64,000 nt of DNA from JAITMY01 sp031553765. Lineage in GTDB: Bacteria > Bacteroidota > Bacteroidia > Bacteroidales > UBA932. Every line of letters begins with the position of its first letter. The stretch's first letter is position 1. Both the position numbers and the translations under genes were made by a program. Location: contig JAVBKY010000004.1 of assembly GCA_031553765.1 (NCBI GenBank), forward strand, positions 286,311 to 350,310, written 5' to 3'. The notes under the pieces were generated by a model. That model searched no databases. It had not been told where the DNA came from and saw only the letters and a list, made by a program, of their open reading frames with translations. This document shows positions 8,213-17,109 of the stretch, piece after piece.

Positions 8213-9889
8213 CTACCTCGCCTTCAGCACCTCGCCATTATCATTTACAATAGCCCTGCGCTCACGCTCGGGTAGCTGCGGTTGCATGGGGCTCGGGCAA
8301 TTGCCATAAGAAGTACGGGTAAACTTTCCGCTATCTTCCTTTTTGATATTGCCGTCAATATATTTTACCATCAAATACTGATCGAGCTTAACCCAACGGC
8401 GCATCATTTCCTCCGCGCGACTCACCGAGTAATCAGTCAGCACTTTTACCTCGCTGCCATCATCCACCAACTTCATATTAGCCACCTGCTCCATCGACTC
8501 CTTTTCAAACTCCTGCTGCACCTTAACAATATCGGCGCTCATGGCATTGTAGCGCAGGTAAGCAAAATTGGTAACACGGTTGAACAACCAAAATGCGGCA
8601 GTGGGTGAATAAGTCAGCATATCGCCATTACCTTGAGAGAAGCACTCGGGTACACGCGTTGAACAGCTGTATATGGGTGTGAGGCATGAGGTAGAAGCAT
8701 CATCAACACCAAACCAAAATACACCAAATGGTGCGCGACACTCCGCTACAAACCAAAAGCCCGTTTGCTGCGTAGCTGTAGCACGCTCATGTATGTAGTT
8801 CACACTATCCAGCTGCCACGTCATAGGACGCCAACGGTACGGAAGGGCGTATGCTCCTGCACCCGCATCCTTAGTCATATCCATGGGCGTGCCCTCGTAG
8901 TGGTCGCGCATGGCAGCGGCAATATCATCCACACCTAAAACGCGATTGGGTTTAATGTACAGCGGCATTCTGTTGATTAGGTTATCCCCCATAGCATAGT
9001 CCAGATACTGCATCATATCGCCATTCACCTCCTTAAAGAATGACCATACGCGGGCATCGCAAAAGCGCGCGCCTCCAAAGTCAACGGGGTTGTACGTATC
9101 AGAAAACGAAAAATCTTTATCAAGTCCCTTGTAGTAACCGCAGGCACGGGCAAAATCAATTACATCATCAGCGTAAACTACCTCAGCTGTTGCAGGAAAA
9201 TTCTTCTTCATTTGCGAAGCGGTGATAGACTTTTTTCCATCAGCCAGCGGGAAAGTTTGAATACGCGCTTGGTTGGCATGGCCGCTCACATATCCGTCGG
9301 GAATGCGTACCGCTACCCACACAGCACCTTTGGCAAAAGGCTTTTTCTTAGCATTGTACTTTATCTCGCTGCCCTTACCTATCAACTCGAGTATCCACAC
9401 CTCGTTAGGGTCGGCAATGGAGAAGGATTCACCGCTCGAGTAGTAACCGTAGTTTGCCACCAAATCAGTCATTACCTTTATGGCTTCACGCGCGGTTTTA
9501 GCACGTTGCAATGCAATATAAATAAGGCTTCCGTAATCTATTATACCCGTTGAATCGTACAACTCCTCGCGTCCCCCGAAGGTGGTTTCACCTATGGCCA
9601 GGTTGTACTCGTTCATGTTACCTACTACGTTGTAGATTTCATCCACTTCGGGGATTTCACCCAATATTTTTCCACTATCCCAATCCTGTACCACACGCTT
9701 GGTACCTGCTTCATTCTTTGTTGCGGGATAATGGTACAGTTCGCCATAAAGTACGTGCGAATCGGCCGCATACGAAATAATGCACGCGCCGGTTTTCGAT
9801 GCACCTTTAGTCACAATGTAGTTTGTACATGCTTGCAATTGGTACGTTACAAAAGCAACAGCAACAAATAACAGTAGTAGTTTTTTCAT
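8213..9889 (-). CDS. Peptidase family C69 dipeptidase, exported
   Basis: This 558-residue protein starts with a signal peptide (KKLLLLFVAVAFVTYQLQA) directly before CTNYIVTKGASKTG. In family C69 the cysteine of this CTN segment becomes the N-terminal nucleophile after processing. Further family features include SYAADSH, NEYNLAIGETTFGG and the central EVWILELIG block. It should hydrolyse dipeptides in the periplasm or at the cell surface. LQAC also resembles a lipoprotein box, but a lipidated cysteine could not serve as nucleophile, so plain cleavage is more likely. It is the first gene of a probable pair with mutY (no spacing between them). Confidence 0.9.
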   Translation of the reverse strand: MKKLLLLFVAVAFVTYQLQACTNYIVTKGASKTGACIISYAADSHVLYGELYHYPATKNEAGTKRVVQDWDSGKILGEIPEVDEIYNVVGNMNEYNLAIGETTFGGREELYDSTGIIDYGSLIYIALQRAKTAREAIKVMTDLVANYGYYSSGESFSIADPNEVWILELIGKGSEIKYNAKKKPFAKGAVWVAVRIPDGYVSGHANQARIQTFPLADGKKSITASQMKKNFPATAEVVYADDVIDFARACGYYKGLDKDFSFSDTYNPVDFGGARFCDARVWSFFKEVNGDMMQYLDYAMGDNLINRMPLYIKPNRVLGVDDIAAAMRDHYEGTPMDMTKDAGAGAYALPYRWRPMTWQLDSVNYIHERATATQQTGFWFVAECRAPFGVFWFGVDDASTSCLTPIYSCSTRVPECFSQGNGDMLTYSPTAAFWLFNRVTNFAYLRYNAMSADIVKVQQEFEKESMEQVANMKLVDDGSEVKVLTDYSVSRAEEMMRRWVKLDQYLMVKYIDGNIKKEDSGKFTRTSYGNCPSPMQPQLPERERRAIVNDNGEVLKAR

Positions 9890-9970
9890 AATTTCTTTCT
9901 TTACCCCCAGGCTATGACATTAACTGTCTGCTGGCAGTAGTACATTTTTCACAAACCCACCACGGTTACA

Positions 9971-9992
9971 GCCCCCTTTAGGGGGTTGGGGG
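9971..9992. repeat. Short CCCCCTTTAGGGGG palindrome
   Basis: The palindrome CCCCCTTTAGGGGG, followed by TTGGGGG, lies eight bases past the asnA stop codon. It has no T-tract and looks like a dispersed intergenic repeat. A degenerate relative (TTTAGGAGGTTTGGGG) is at 5646-5661. Confidence 0.4.
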
Positions 9993-10000
9993 TCATATTT

Positions 10001-11035
10001 CTACACCAAATATATTTTATTCTCTCTACACTTCTTCCTCATCTCATCGGACCAAATACTGGCTTGCACTTCGCCTATATGCGCTTTACGCAAAAAGAAC
10101 ATGCACAGGCGCGACTGTCCAATACCGCCGCCCTCCGCCAACGGCAACTCACCGTTGAGTAAGCGCTTGTGGAAAAGTAATTCCTTGCGGTCTTCCTTTC
10201 CCGTCATTTTCAGCTGGCGCAGCATTGCCTCCTTATCCACACGAATACCCATTGACGAAATTTCGAATGCTATTTTCAAAATGGGATTCCACAGCATCAA
10301 GTCGCCGTTCAAGCCGGGTAATCCATTACTTCCGGTAGTAGTCCAGTCGTCATAGTCGGGCGCGCGACCGTCGTGCTTTTCGCCGTTGCTCAACTCGCAA
10401 CCAATGCCAATAATAAACGCCGCGTGATGCTTTTCCAGAAACTTATTCTCACGTTCTTTTGGCGACAAGTTCGGGTACATTTGCAGCAGTTCCTCGGCAT
10501 GTACAAATACCAACTCCTTTGGAAGAATAGGCTTTATTTGCGGATATGTTTCGTACACCACAAACTCTGTTTGCAGTAACGCCGAATAAATCTTATTCAC
10601 CGTTTGCTTCAAAAACTCTACCGTGCGCTGTTCAGGCGCAATGTTGAGCTCCCAGTCCCACTGATCCACGTAAATGGAGTGGATATTATCCAACTCCTCG
10701 TCAGCGCGAATAGCATTCATATCGGTGTACAAGCCGTAGCCCTGCGCTATTTCGTAATCGGCAAGTGCAGTACGCTTCCATTTGGCCAGCGAGTGTACAA
10801 TTTCAGCCTTAGCATCTCCCATATCCTTTATAGGAAAAGTCACGGCACGCTCCACACCGTTCAAATCGTCGTTAAGACCGGTACCACGCAACACAAACAG
10901 CGGCGCCGTAACGCGACGCAAGCACAGATTCGAACTCAATGACATCTGAAAGGTATCTTTCACCAACTTAATAGCCTGCTCGGTTTGCTTCAAGTCAAGC
11001 AAGGGCTCGTAGCCTGTGGGAATGGTAAGGTTCAT
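10001..11035 (-). CDS. asnA: Aspartate-ammonia ligase (asparagine synthetase A)
   Basis: AsnA makes asparagine from aspartate, ammonia and ATP through an aspartyl-AMP intermediate. The protein is 344 residues, close to the E. coli enzyme (330). Family features include SSNLCLRRVTAPLFVLRGTGLNDDLNG near residue 34, the SLAKWKR segment, SIYVDQWDWE near 140 and the C-terminal GGGIGQSRLCMFFLRKAHIGEVQ, the motif-3-like arginine block shared with class II aminoacyl-tRNA synthetases. The enzyme is cytoplasmic. It is separated from the upstream phosphatase gene by a hairpin and is probably transcribed alone. Confidence 0.96.
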   Translation of the reverse strand: MNLTIPTGYEPLLDLKQTEQAIKLVKDTFQMSLSSNLCLRRVTAPLFVLRGTGLNDDLNGVERAVTFPIKDMGDAKAEIVHSLAKWKRTALADYEIAQGYGLYTDMNAIRADEELDNIHSIYVDQWDWELNIAPEQRTVEFLKQTVNKIYSALLQTEFVVYETYPQIKPILPKELVFVHAEELLQMYPNLSPKERENKFLEKHHAAFIIGIGCELSNGEKHDGRAPDYDDWTTTGSNGLPGLNGDLMLWNPILKIAFEISSMGIRVDKEAMLRQLKMTGKEDRKELLFHKRLLNGELPLAEGGGIGQSRLCMFFLRKAHIGEVQASIWSDEMRKKCRENKIYLV

Positions 11036-11051
11036 ATAAAAATATTAAAAT

Positions 11052-11116
11052 AAGATATGCGATTTTCGACATGCGAAAAGAAAGTCCCATGTCGAGTGTC
11101 GCCTATCGCAAATCTT
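11052..11116 (-). terminator. Imperfect hairpin after the HAD gene
   Basis: AAGAT-x-TGCGA-x4-CGACATG (11052-11073) can pair with CATGTCG and TCGCA-x-ATCTT (11088-11116) with one asymmetric bulge. On the minus strand a T-rich stretch follows (TTATTTTAATATTTTTAT). It lies one base past the HAD stop codon, so a terminator is plausible, but it could also be a repeat-type palindrome. Confidence 0.5.
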
Positions 11117-11117
11117 G

Positions 11118-11771
11118 TTAGTTCAACAAATTCTCAAACGTATAAACGTTCACTTCGGTGAAATCTTTTATCACCATATCGGCATGCTGCAGCTGCGCCT
11201 CCGGCATAATAGTGGAAATAGCAATGACTGCCATGCCTGCGTTGCGCGCCGCTTCAATGCCCAACAAGGCATCCTCTACCACCACGCACTGCTCGGGCTT
11301 GAAGTTCATAGCTGCGGCAGCCTTCAAAAACACCTCGGGATTAGGCTTACCTTGCTTTATCTGCGACGAGTTAATCACAGCCTTAAAGTAGTGGCGAATA
11401 TTCAGTCCGTCCAGCACCATTTCAATGTTCTCGTCAGGTGCCGACGAACCTACACACATGGGAATACCCGCCGCCTTTAGCGACTCGAGCAACTCACTCA
11501 ATCCATTAACCAACTTTAAATGAGGACGATACAGGTCGCGGTACAATGATTCTTTTTCGTGCGCCAACTCTGCGATTCTTTCCCCCGAAATATCCGCCCC
11601 AAAAATCATGGGCATAATATCGTTGTTGGTTTTACCGCTTGTACGTGGCAAAAAATCGTCACCCATGGGTATATTATAGCGTTTATGCAGTTCACGAAAG
11701 GCCTCGTTATGGTACGGCATGTTATCTATCATGGTGCCGTCCATATCAAAAATTACTCCAAATTCTTCCAA
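11118..11771 (-). CDS. HAD-family hydrolase, beta-phosphoglucomutase-like
   Basis: A 217-residue HAD-superfamily protein of the beta-phosphoglucomutase/phosphatase group. Motif I is FDMDGTMIDN with the nucleophile Asp8 and Asp10. A helical cap of subclass I follows (about residues 15-80), then motif II in MCVGSSAPDEN, the motif III lysine in KQGKPNPEVFLKAA and the motif IV acidic pair in VVEDALLGIEAA. Its substrate is likely a sugar phosphate but cannot be told from sequence. It is divergent from the MFS gene downstream on the plus strand, and the two share an intergenic region of 82 bases. Confidence 0.9.
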   Translation of the reverse strand: MEEFGVIFDMDGTMIDNMPYHNEAFRELHKRYNIPMGDDFLPRTSGKTNNDIMPMIFGADISGERIAELAHEKESLYRDLYRPHLKLVNGLSELLESLKAAGIPMCVGSSAPDENIEMVLDGLNIRHYFKAVINSSQIKQGKPNPEVFLKAAAAMNFKPEQCVVVEDALLGIEAARNAGMAVIAISTIMPEAQLQHADMVIKDFTEVNVYTFENLLN

Positions 11772-11825
11772 TTTCCTTTGATTTTAATTAGGTTACAAAA
11801 GATACAAAATTAGAAAAAAAAGTCG

Positions 11826-11833
11826 TATTTTTG
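11826..11833 (+). promoter_or_regulatory. -7 promoter element for the MFS gene
   Basis: TATTTTTG matches TAnnTTTG and is 20 bases before the MFS start codon. No exact -33 box is seen at 19-21 bases upstream. Confidence 0.5.
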
Positions 11834-11853
11834 CGGCTTACAAAACACAAACC

Positions 11854-13197
11854 ATGAATAAACTTCTAAGTCAATCTAAATGGGCGCGTTGGACAGCACT
11901 CGCCATCGTTTCGTTTACCATGATGGCGGGCTACTTTATGACGGACGCAATGGCTCCGCTCAAGGGCATGCTCGAAAAAACAGCGGGTTGGGACAGTACC
12001 GACTACGGCTTCTATAACAGCGCCTATGGTTGGTTCAACGTATTCTTGCTCATGCTATTCTTTGGCGGGCTACTGCTCGACAAAAAAGGCATTCGATTTA
12101 CAGGGAAATTGGCCACCATTCTCATGCTTATTGGGTCATGCATTCAGTTCTTTTCACTACGCATCTCACCTGACGGCGGCACTATTTTAGGAATTAATTC
12201 ACAGGTAATGAACACAGCACTGGGATTTGCCACTTTTGCTGTGGGCGTTGAGGTAGCCGGTATTACTGTTACCAAAGCCATTGTAAAATGGTTTAAGGGT
12301 CACGAAATGGCGCTGGCTATGGGCTTACAAGTGGCTGTTGCACGTATTGGTACGGCTTGCGCCTTAATTTTTTCTAACCCTATTGCAAAGCACTTTAACG
12401 GAGTTTCATCCTCTATCCTATTTGGTTGCGTGCTACTTACCATAGGGTTACTTGCCTTTTTCATGTACTCCTTGCTTGACAAAAAGTTTGACAAGGAAAC
12501 CGGGATTACCGGAGTTTCTACCGAGGATGAATTTAAATTATCCGACATAAAAGTAGTACTTACCAACTACGGTTTTTGGCTCATTGCTCTACTTTGCGTG
12601 CTGTTTTACTCGTGTGTATTCCCTTTCCTCAAGTACGCTACCGACCTTATGGTGAATAAGTTTGGTGTAAACGAGGAATGGGCGGGCACCATTCCCGGCA
12701 TACTGCCCTTTGGCACGATACTACTCACACCACTTTTCGGCAGCATTTACGACAAAAAAGGTAAAGGCGCTACTATTATGATTATTGGTGCTCTAATGTT
12801 AGTGGGTATTCACGCGCTGTTCTCAATTCCATTTATTGACAACTGGATTTTTGCCGTATCACTCATGATACTGCTTGGTGTAGCATTCTCACTTGTACCT
12901 TCGGCTATGTGGCCTTCTGTACCAAAAATCATTCCCGAAAAACAACTCGGTACAGCTTATGCTTTAATTTTCTGGACACAGAATATTGGCCTTATGGGTG
13001 TACCCTACCTCATTGGCGTAGTACTTGATAAGTATTGCAAAACCGTTTCGCCCGAAGGCGCAATTTCGTACAACTACACCATCCCCATGATGATTTTCAC
13101 CTGCTTCGCCATAGCATCGGTTTTGGTAGCCGTGCTAATCAAAAAGGAAGATGCGAAGAAGGGGTACGGGTTGGAGTTGCCGAATGCCAAAAAGTAA
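11854..13197 (+). CDS. Major facilitator superfamily transporter
   Basis: A 447-residue inner-membrane carrier with about 12 hydrophobic segments in two halves. The loop between helices 2 and 3 (GGLLLDKKGIRFTGK) and its repeat in the second half (FGSIYDKKGKGATIM) match the MFS signature 'G-x3-D-x2-G-x2-R/K'. The overall pattern, with two DxMAPLKxM-like and SAYGWFNVFLL segments, resembles the MFSD1-like group found in Bacteroidota; animal MFSD1 carries dipeptides. A role in dipeptide uptake would fit the nearby C69 dipeptidase but is only inference. A tail with several lysines ends the protein. Confidence 0.85.
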   Translation: MNKLLSQSKWARWTALAIVSFTMMAGYFMTDAMAPLKGMLEKTAGWDSTDYGFYNSAYGWFNVFLLMLFFGGLLLDKKGIRFTGKLATILMLIGSCIQFFSLRISPDGGTILGINSQVMNTALGFATFAVGVEVAGITVTKAIVKWFKGHEMALAMGLQVAVARIGTACALIFSNPIAKHFNGVSSSILFGCVLLTIGLLAFFMYSLLDKKFDKETGITGVSTEDEFKLSDIKVVLTNYGFWLIALLCVLFYSCVFPFLKYATDLMVNKFGVNEEWAGTIPGILPFGTILLTPLFGSIYDKKGKGATIMIIGALMLVGIHALFSIPFIDNWIFAVSLMILLGVAFSLVPSAMWPSVPKIIPEKQLGTAYALIFWTQNIGLMGVPYLIGVVLDKYCKTVSPEGAISYNYTIPMMIFTCFAIASVLVAVLIKKEDAKKGYGLELPNAKK

Positions 13198-13206
13198 CTC
13201 CGCACT

Positions 13207-13230
13207 TCGTCATTGCGAGGAGGAACGACG
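13207..13230 (+). repeat. Single partial copy of CGTCATTGCGAGG repeat
   Basis: The sequence TCGTCATTGCGAGGAGGAAC continues as GACG before lysS. It matches the copies at 5484-5604 and 20676-20758 but has no inverted partner here. Confidence 0.7.
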
Positions 13231-13272
13231 CCTTGAGCGAATTTTGGATATTGAACAATTGAATATTAAAAT

Positions 13273-15000
13273 ATGAATAACTTAGAACTATCCGAACAGG
13301 AAATTGTACGCCGCGAGTCGCTCGACAAAATTCGCGAAATGGGTGTGAACCCCTACCCCGCCGAGGGCTTTGACGTAAACGCTACTACCACGCAAATAGC
13401 AAAGGAGTTTTCTTCCGAAAAAAATAATTTTCAGGAGGTGAGCATTGCCGGACGTATTATGAGCCGCCGCATTATGGGTAGCGCCTCATTTTTCGAACTG
13501 CAAGATGAGCATGGCCGCCTGCAGGTGTACGTGCGTCGCGACGACATTTGCCCCGCCGACGATGAGGAAAAGAAGAACTACAATACGCTGTTCAAAAAGT
13601 TGCTTGACATTGGCGACATTGTGGGTGTAAAGGGCTTTGCTTTCATCACGCAAACAGGCGAACTTTCTCTCCACGCTAAGGAATTGAAGTTGCTGGCTAA
13701 GTCTATTAAGCCGCTACCTATAGTAAAGGAAAAGGACGGACAAACATTCGACGCTTTTACCGACCCTGAAAAGCGTTACCGCGAACGCTACGTGGACTTG
13801 ATAGTGAACCCGCACGTGCGCGAAGCATTCGTTATGCGCAGCAAGCTGATTAACTCTATGCGCAACTTCCTCAACGAGCAAGGGCTGCTTGAGGTGGAAA
13901 CGCCTATACTACAACCGCTGTACGGCGGCGCTGCGGCACGTCCGTTCAAAACGCACCACAACACGCTGGATATGACGCTGTACCTGCGTATTGCCAACGA
14001 ACTGTACCTAAAAAGGCTTATCGTGGGCGGGTTCGATGGTGTGTACGAGTTTGCCAAGGACTTCCGCAACGAGGGTATGGACCGCTTCCACAACCCCGAG
14101 TTCACCCAAATGGAAATGTACGTAGCCTATAAGGACTACAACTGGATGATGGATTGCGTAGAGGCTATGGTAGAAAGAATTGCCATTGACCTGCACGGTA
14201 CTACCGATGTAAAGGTTGGTGAAAATATGGTTAGCTTTAAGCGCCCATGGAAGCGTTTCACCATGTTTGAAGCCATACAACACTTTACAGGCGTTGATAT
14301 TTCAAAAATGGAAGAACCCGAGTTGCGCGAAACCGCAAAGAAGTTTGGCGTAGAACTCAACGATACCATGGGTAAGGGTAAGCTCATCGACGAAATTTTT
14401 GGCGAATGCTGCGAGGCAAAACTCATACAGCCTACCTTTATTACCGATTACCCCGAGGAGATGTCGCCGCTGGCAAAGAAGCACCGTTCGGTACCCGGCT
14501 TGGTAGAACGCTTTGAGGCTATTTGCAACGGCAAGGAAATTTGCAACGCTTACAGCGAGCTCAACGACCCCATTGACCAGCGCAACCGCTTTGAGGAGCA
14601 GCTGCTGCTGGCTAAGCGTGGTGACGAGGAGGCTATGCTGCTAGACGAGGACTTCCTGCGCGCCATTGAATACGGCATGCCGCCTACCGCAGGTCTCGGC
14701 ATGGGTATCGACCGCTTGTCTATGATTATGACCAACGCGCACTCAATACAGGATGTGCTACTATTCCCGCAAATGCGCCCCGAGAAGAAGGTGGTAAAGG
14801 ATGACGACGAAAAGTTCCTCACCTTGGGAGTTCCCGCCGAATGGGTTCCCGTAATTCAGAAAATGGGATACCTTACTATAGAATCCATGAAAAAAATCGC
14901 ACCGGGCAAACTATTTAACGACCTGTGCGGTATGAACAAAAAGCACAAGATGGGGCTGCAAAACCCCAGTGCTGACGACGTAAAAAAATGGGTTGAATAA
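13273..15000 (+). CDS. lysS: Lysine-tRNA ligase (class II)
   Basis: LysS charges tRNA-Lys. The 575-residue protein has an N-terminal OB-fold anticodon-binding domain (about 50-160, including SIAGRIMSRRIMGSASFFEL). It has class II motif 2 at FAKDFRNEGMDRFHNPEFT and motif 3 at GLGMGIDRLSMIM. It is about 70 residues longer than E. coli LysS owing to a C-terminal extension rich in Lys and Asp (from roughly residue 505), an extension I associate with Bacteroidota enzymes. A strong hairpin terminator follows within 10 bases. Confidence 0.97.
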   Translation: MNNLELSEQEIVRRESLDKIREMGVNPYPAEGFDVNATTTQIAKEFSSEKNNFQEVSIAGRIMSRRIMGSASFFELQDEHGRLQVYVRRDDICPADDEEKKNYNTLFKKLLDIGDIVGVKGFAFITQTGELSLHAKELKLLAKSIKPLPIVKEKDGQTFDAFTDPEKRYRERYVDLIVNPHVREAFVMRSKLINSMRNFLNEQGLLEVETPILQPLYGGAAARPFKTHHNTLDMTLYLRIANELYLKRLIVGGFDGVYEFAKDFRNEGMDRFHNPEFTQMEMYVAYKDYNWMMDCVEAMVERIAIDLHGTTDVKVGENMVSFKRPWKRFTMFEAIQHFTGVDISKMEEPELRETAKKFGVELNDTMGKGKLIDEIFGECCEAKLIQPTFITDYPEEMSPLAKKHRSVPGLVERFEAICNGKEICNAYSELNDPIDQRNRFEEQLLLAKRGDEEAMLLDEDFLRAIEYGMPPTAGLGMGIDRLSMIMTNAHSIQDVLLFPQMRPEKKVVKDDDEKFLTLGVPAEWVPVIQKMGYLTIESMKKIAPGKLFNDLCGMNKKHKMGLQNPSADDVKKWVE

Positions 15001-15007
15001 ACCAACG

Positions 15008-15040
15008 AAAGCCAAGATTTTGTATCTTGGCTTTGTTATT
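15008..15040 (+). terminator. Rho-independent terminator of lysS
   Basis: AAAGCCAAGAT (15008-15018) and ATCTTGGCTTT (15024-15034) form a perfect 11-base-pair stem with a 5-base loop. GTTATTTAA follows. It starts 8 bases after the lysS stop codon. Confidence 0.8.
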
Positions 15041-15064
15041 TAATAATGATAAAGACGACTACGT

Positions 15065-15886
15065 ATGGAAATCAAAAAATTAGGGATGCTGGCCGGGAAT
15101 GGCCAAATGCCCATTGAGATTGTAAAGCACTGCAAAGAAAAAGGCATTGAAATTTTTGTAGTAGGACTCGAACCTTTTGCCACCGAAAAAACGGTAGAGG
15201 GTGTTCCCCATATTTTTGCCCGCATGGGCGAAGTAGGAAAAATCCTGAAATTTTTCCGCGAAAATAAGGTGGAGGAAATTGTTATGGCCGGCGGCATCAA
15301 GCGCCCGTCACTCAAGGAAATTATTCCCGACTGGGAGGGCGTGAAGCTGATTGCAAAAATTTCATTCAAGACGCTCAACGACGACAGCCTTTTCCGCTCC
15401 GTAATAAAGGAAGTGGAAAACTACGGCTTCAAGCTGGTAGGCATTGAGGATGTAGTGCCTGAAATGTTGTTTGCCGATGGTATTTACGGCAAGGTAAAAC
15501 CCACGAAAGACGACATGGCTGATATTGAACGCGGTATAGAGGTAGCCAAGGCCCTCGGTGCAGTTGACGTAGGTCAGGCCGTAGTGGTACAGGAAGGCAT
15601 GGTGCTGGCGGTGGAAGCCGTTGAGGGTACCGATGCCATGCTGTCGCGTGCAGCAAGCGTTAAGCGCGATGGTAAAGGTCCCGTAATGGTGAAAATTAAG
15701 AAGCCCGGACAGGAGGTGCGCACCGACATGCCGGCTATGGGTCGCCAAACTATTGAGCAACTCAAAAAGTACGGCATGAGCGGTATTGCCGTTGAAGCCG
15801 GTGGTATTCTTCTCATTGAAAAAGATGAAGTAATCCGTATGGCCGACGAAGCTGGTATTTTTATTATCGGCGTAAAAGTACAGTAG
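15065..15886 (+). CDS. lpxI: UDP-2,3-diacylglucosamine pyrophosphatase LpxI
   Basis: LpxI (DUF1009) cleaves UDP-2,3-diacylglucosamine to lipid X and UMP, the fourth step of lipid A synthesis. The 273-residue protein shows the N-terminal half LGMLAGNGQMPIEI and the KRPSLKEI segment. The C-terminal half has GQAVVVQEGMVLAVEAVEGTDAM, KRDGKGPVMVKI-like core and TDMPAMGRQTIE, followed by GGILLIEK. lpxB, the next enzyme, lies 62 bases downstream, which supports the call. Many Bacteroidota use the unrelated LpxH for this step, so an LpxI here is unusual. A palindromic repeat with terminator-like features sits between the two genes. Confidence 0.93.
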   Translation: MEIKKLGMLAGNGQMPIEIVKHCKEKGIEIFVVGLEPFATEKTVEGVPHIFARMGEVGKILKFFRENKVEEIVMAGGIKRPSLKEIIPDWEGVKLIAKISFKTLNDDSLFRSVIKEVENYGFKLVGIEDVVPEMLFADGIYGKVKPTKDDMADIERGIEVAKALGAVDVGQAVVVQEGMVLAVEAVEGTDAMLSRAASVKRDGKGPVMVKIKKPGQEVRTDMPAMGRQTIEQLKKYGMSGIAVEAGGILLIEKDEVIRMADEAGIFIIGVKVQ

Positions 15887-15899
15887 TGATTTAACCATG

Positions 15900-15938
15900 A
15901 CCCTAACAGGGCTTAGAGCCCCTGTTAGGGTTTATTTT
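15900..15938 (+). terminator. CCCTAACAGGG palindrome (copy A), terminator-like
   Basis: ACCCTAACAGGG (15900-15911) and CCCTGTTAGGGT (15920-15931) pair around an 8-base loop, followed by TTATTTTTT. The hairpin with its T-tract would act as an intrinsic terminator between lpxI and lpxB. The same palindrome recurs at 47998-48028 and 51239-51270, so it is also a dispersed repeat. Confidence 0.75.
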
Positions 15939-15948
15939 TTCATTCAAA

Positions 15949-17109
15949 ATGTCTTCCACAAAACGTGTGTACCTCATAGCCGGTGAGCCGTCCGGTGATT
16001 TACTCGGCGGTCGCCTTATGGCTGCGCTGCGTAAGCAATACCCCAATGTTGAATTTGCGGGCGTGGGCGGTGAGCTGATGCAGGAAAACGGGTTGAAAAG
16101 TCTTTTCAATATTGCCGAAATTTCGGTAATGGGTCTGGTGGAGGTGCTGCCTCGCCTACGCCTTATCCTGCGTCGTATTCGACAAACGGTGGATGATATA
16201 AAGCGCGTACAGCCTGATGTAATTGTTACCATCGACAGCTGGGGATTTGTGGATAGCGTACTGAAAAAGTTAAAGAAGGAAGGCGTAACCATACCCAAGG
16301 TACACTACGTGGCACCGCAGGTGTGGGCGTGGAAAAAGGGACGTGCGAAGAAGGTTCCAAAGATCGTTGACCGCCTGATGACGCTGCTGCCCTTCGAACC
16401 TCAACTCTTCGAAAAATATGGACTCAAGTGTAATTTTGTAGGTCACCCCGTAATTGAAAGCACAGCCAATGTTACTGATGACAGCGTTAGCTTCCGCAAG
16501 CTGCATAATATTTCACCCGACCGTGAGATACTATGCGTGCTGCCGGGTAGCCGCCATAGCGAGGTATCGCGCATTGCTCCCATTTTTGTGGACGCGTTGC
16601 GCATTATCACCGAAAAACACACCAACATTCACCTCGTGATTCCTACGGTAGAGGCTATGGCCGACGAGGTAAAAATGTACTTTGATAAGCTGCAGATTCC
16701 GCACACCATTGTATACGGACAGCAATCTCGCTACAGCGCGTTCACCGCATCCAAGGCTGCTATTGCCAAATCGGGGACGGTATCGCTGGAACTCACAGCA
16801 TGTGGAACACCGCACCTCATAGCATATACGTTTAGCAAGTTCACCAACTTTTTAGCCAACCTCTTGGTAAAAATAAAACTTGCTAACCTCATCAATATTT
16901 TAGCCGGTCGCGAAATTATTCCCGAATTTACCACCAACAGCTGCCGTGCCGACCTCATTGCCGCCAAAGCATTGGAGATATGGGAAAGCGAAGCCTTTAG
17001 AAAAGAACAGGTGATAGAAGCGCGCCATGAGTTGGCAAAGCTAAAGCCGCTGGGGATGATGCCTTCCGAAGCCGCTGCTAAAGTGGTAATGGAGGTAGGC
17101 GGATTTTAG
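15949..17109 (+). CDS. lpxB: Lipid-A-disaccharide synthase LpxB
   Basis: LpxB condenses lipid X with UDP-diacylglucosamine to make lipid A disaccharide. The 386-residue protein has the N-terminal YLIAGEPSGDLLGGRLMAAL and FAGVGGELM segments, VTIDSWGFVDSVLKKLKK, the HYVAPQVWAWKKGRAKK block and the C-terminal KSGTVSLELTACGTPHLIAY sugar-nucleotide site of this GT19 family. It acts at the inner face of the inner membrane. The stop codon overlaps the convergent alcohol dehydrogenase stop by four bases. It is preceded by lpxI. Confidence 0.97.
   Translation: MSSTKRVYLIAGEPSGDLLGGRLMAALRKQYPNVEFAGVGGELMQENGLKSLFNIAEISVMGLVEVLPRLRLILRRIRQTVDDIKRVQPDVIVTIDSWGFVDSVLKKLKKEGVTIPKVHYVAPQVWAWKKGRAKKVPKIVDRLMTLLPFEPQLFEKYGLKCNFVGHPVIESTANVTDDSVSFRKLHNISPDREILCVLPGSRHSEVSRIAPIFVDALRIITEKHTNIHLVIPTVEAMADEVKMYFDKLQIPHTIVYGQQSRYSAFTASKAAIAKSGTVSLELTACGTPHLIAYTFSKFTNFLANLLVKIKLANLINILAGREIIPEFTTNSCRADLIAAKALEIWESEAFRKEQVIEARHELAKLKPLGMMPSEAAAKVVMEVGGF

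Noticed and set aside
9040..9780. Plus-strand reading frames inside the C69 dipeptidase gene
   Set aside because: The minus-strand protein is clearly real, and the plus frames show no recognisable features.
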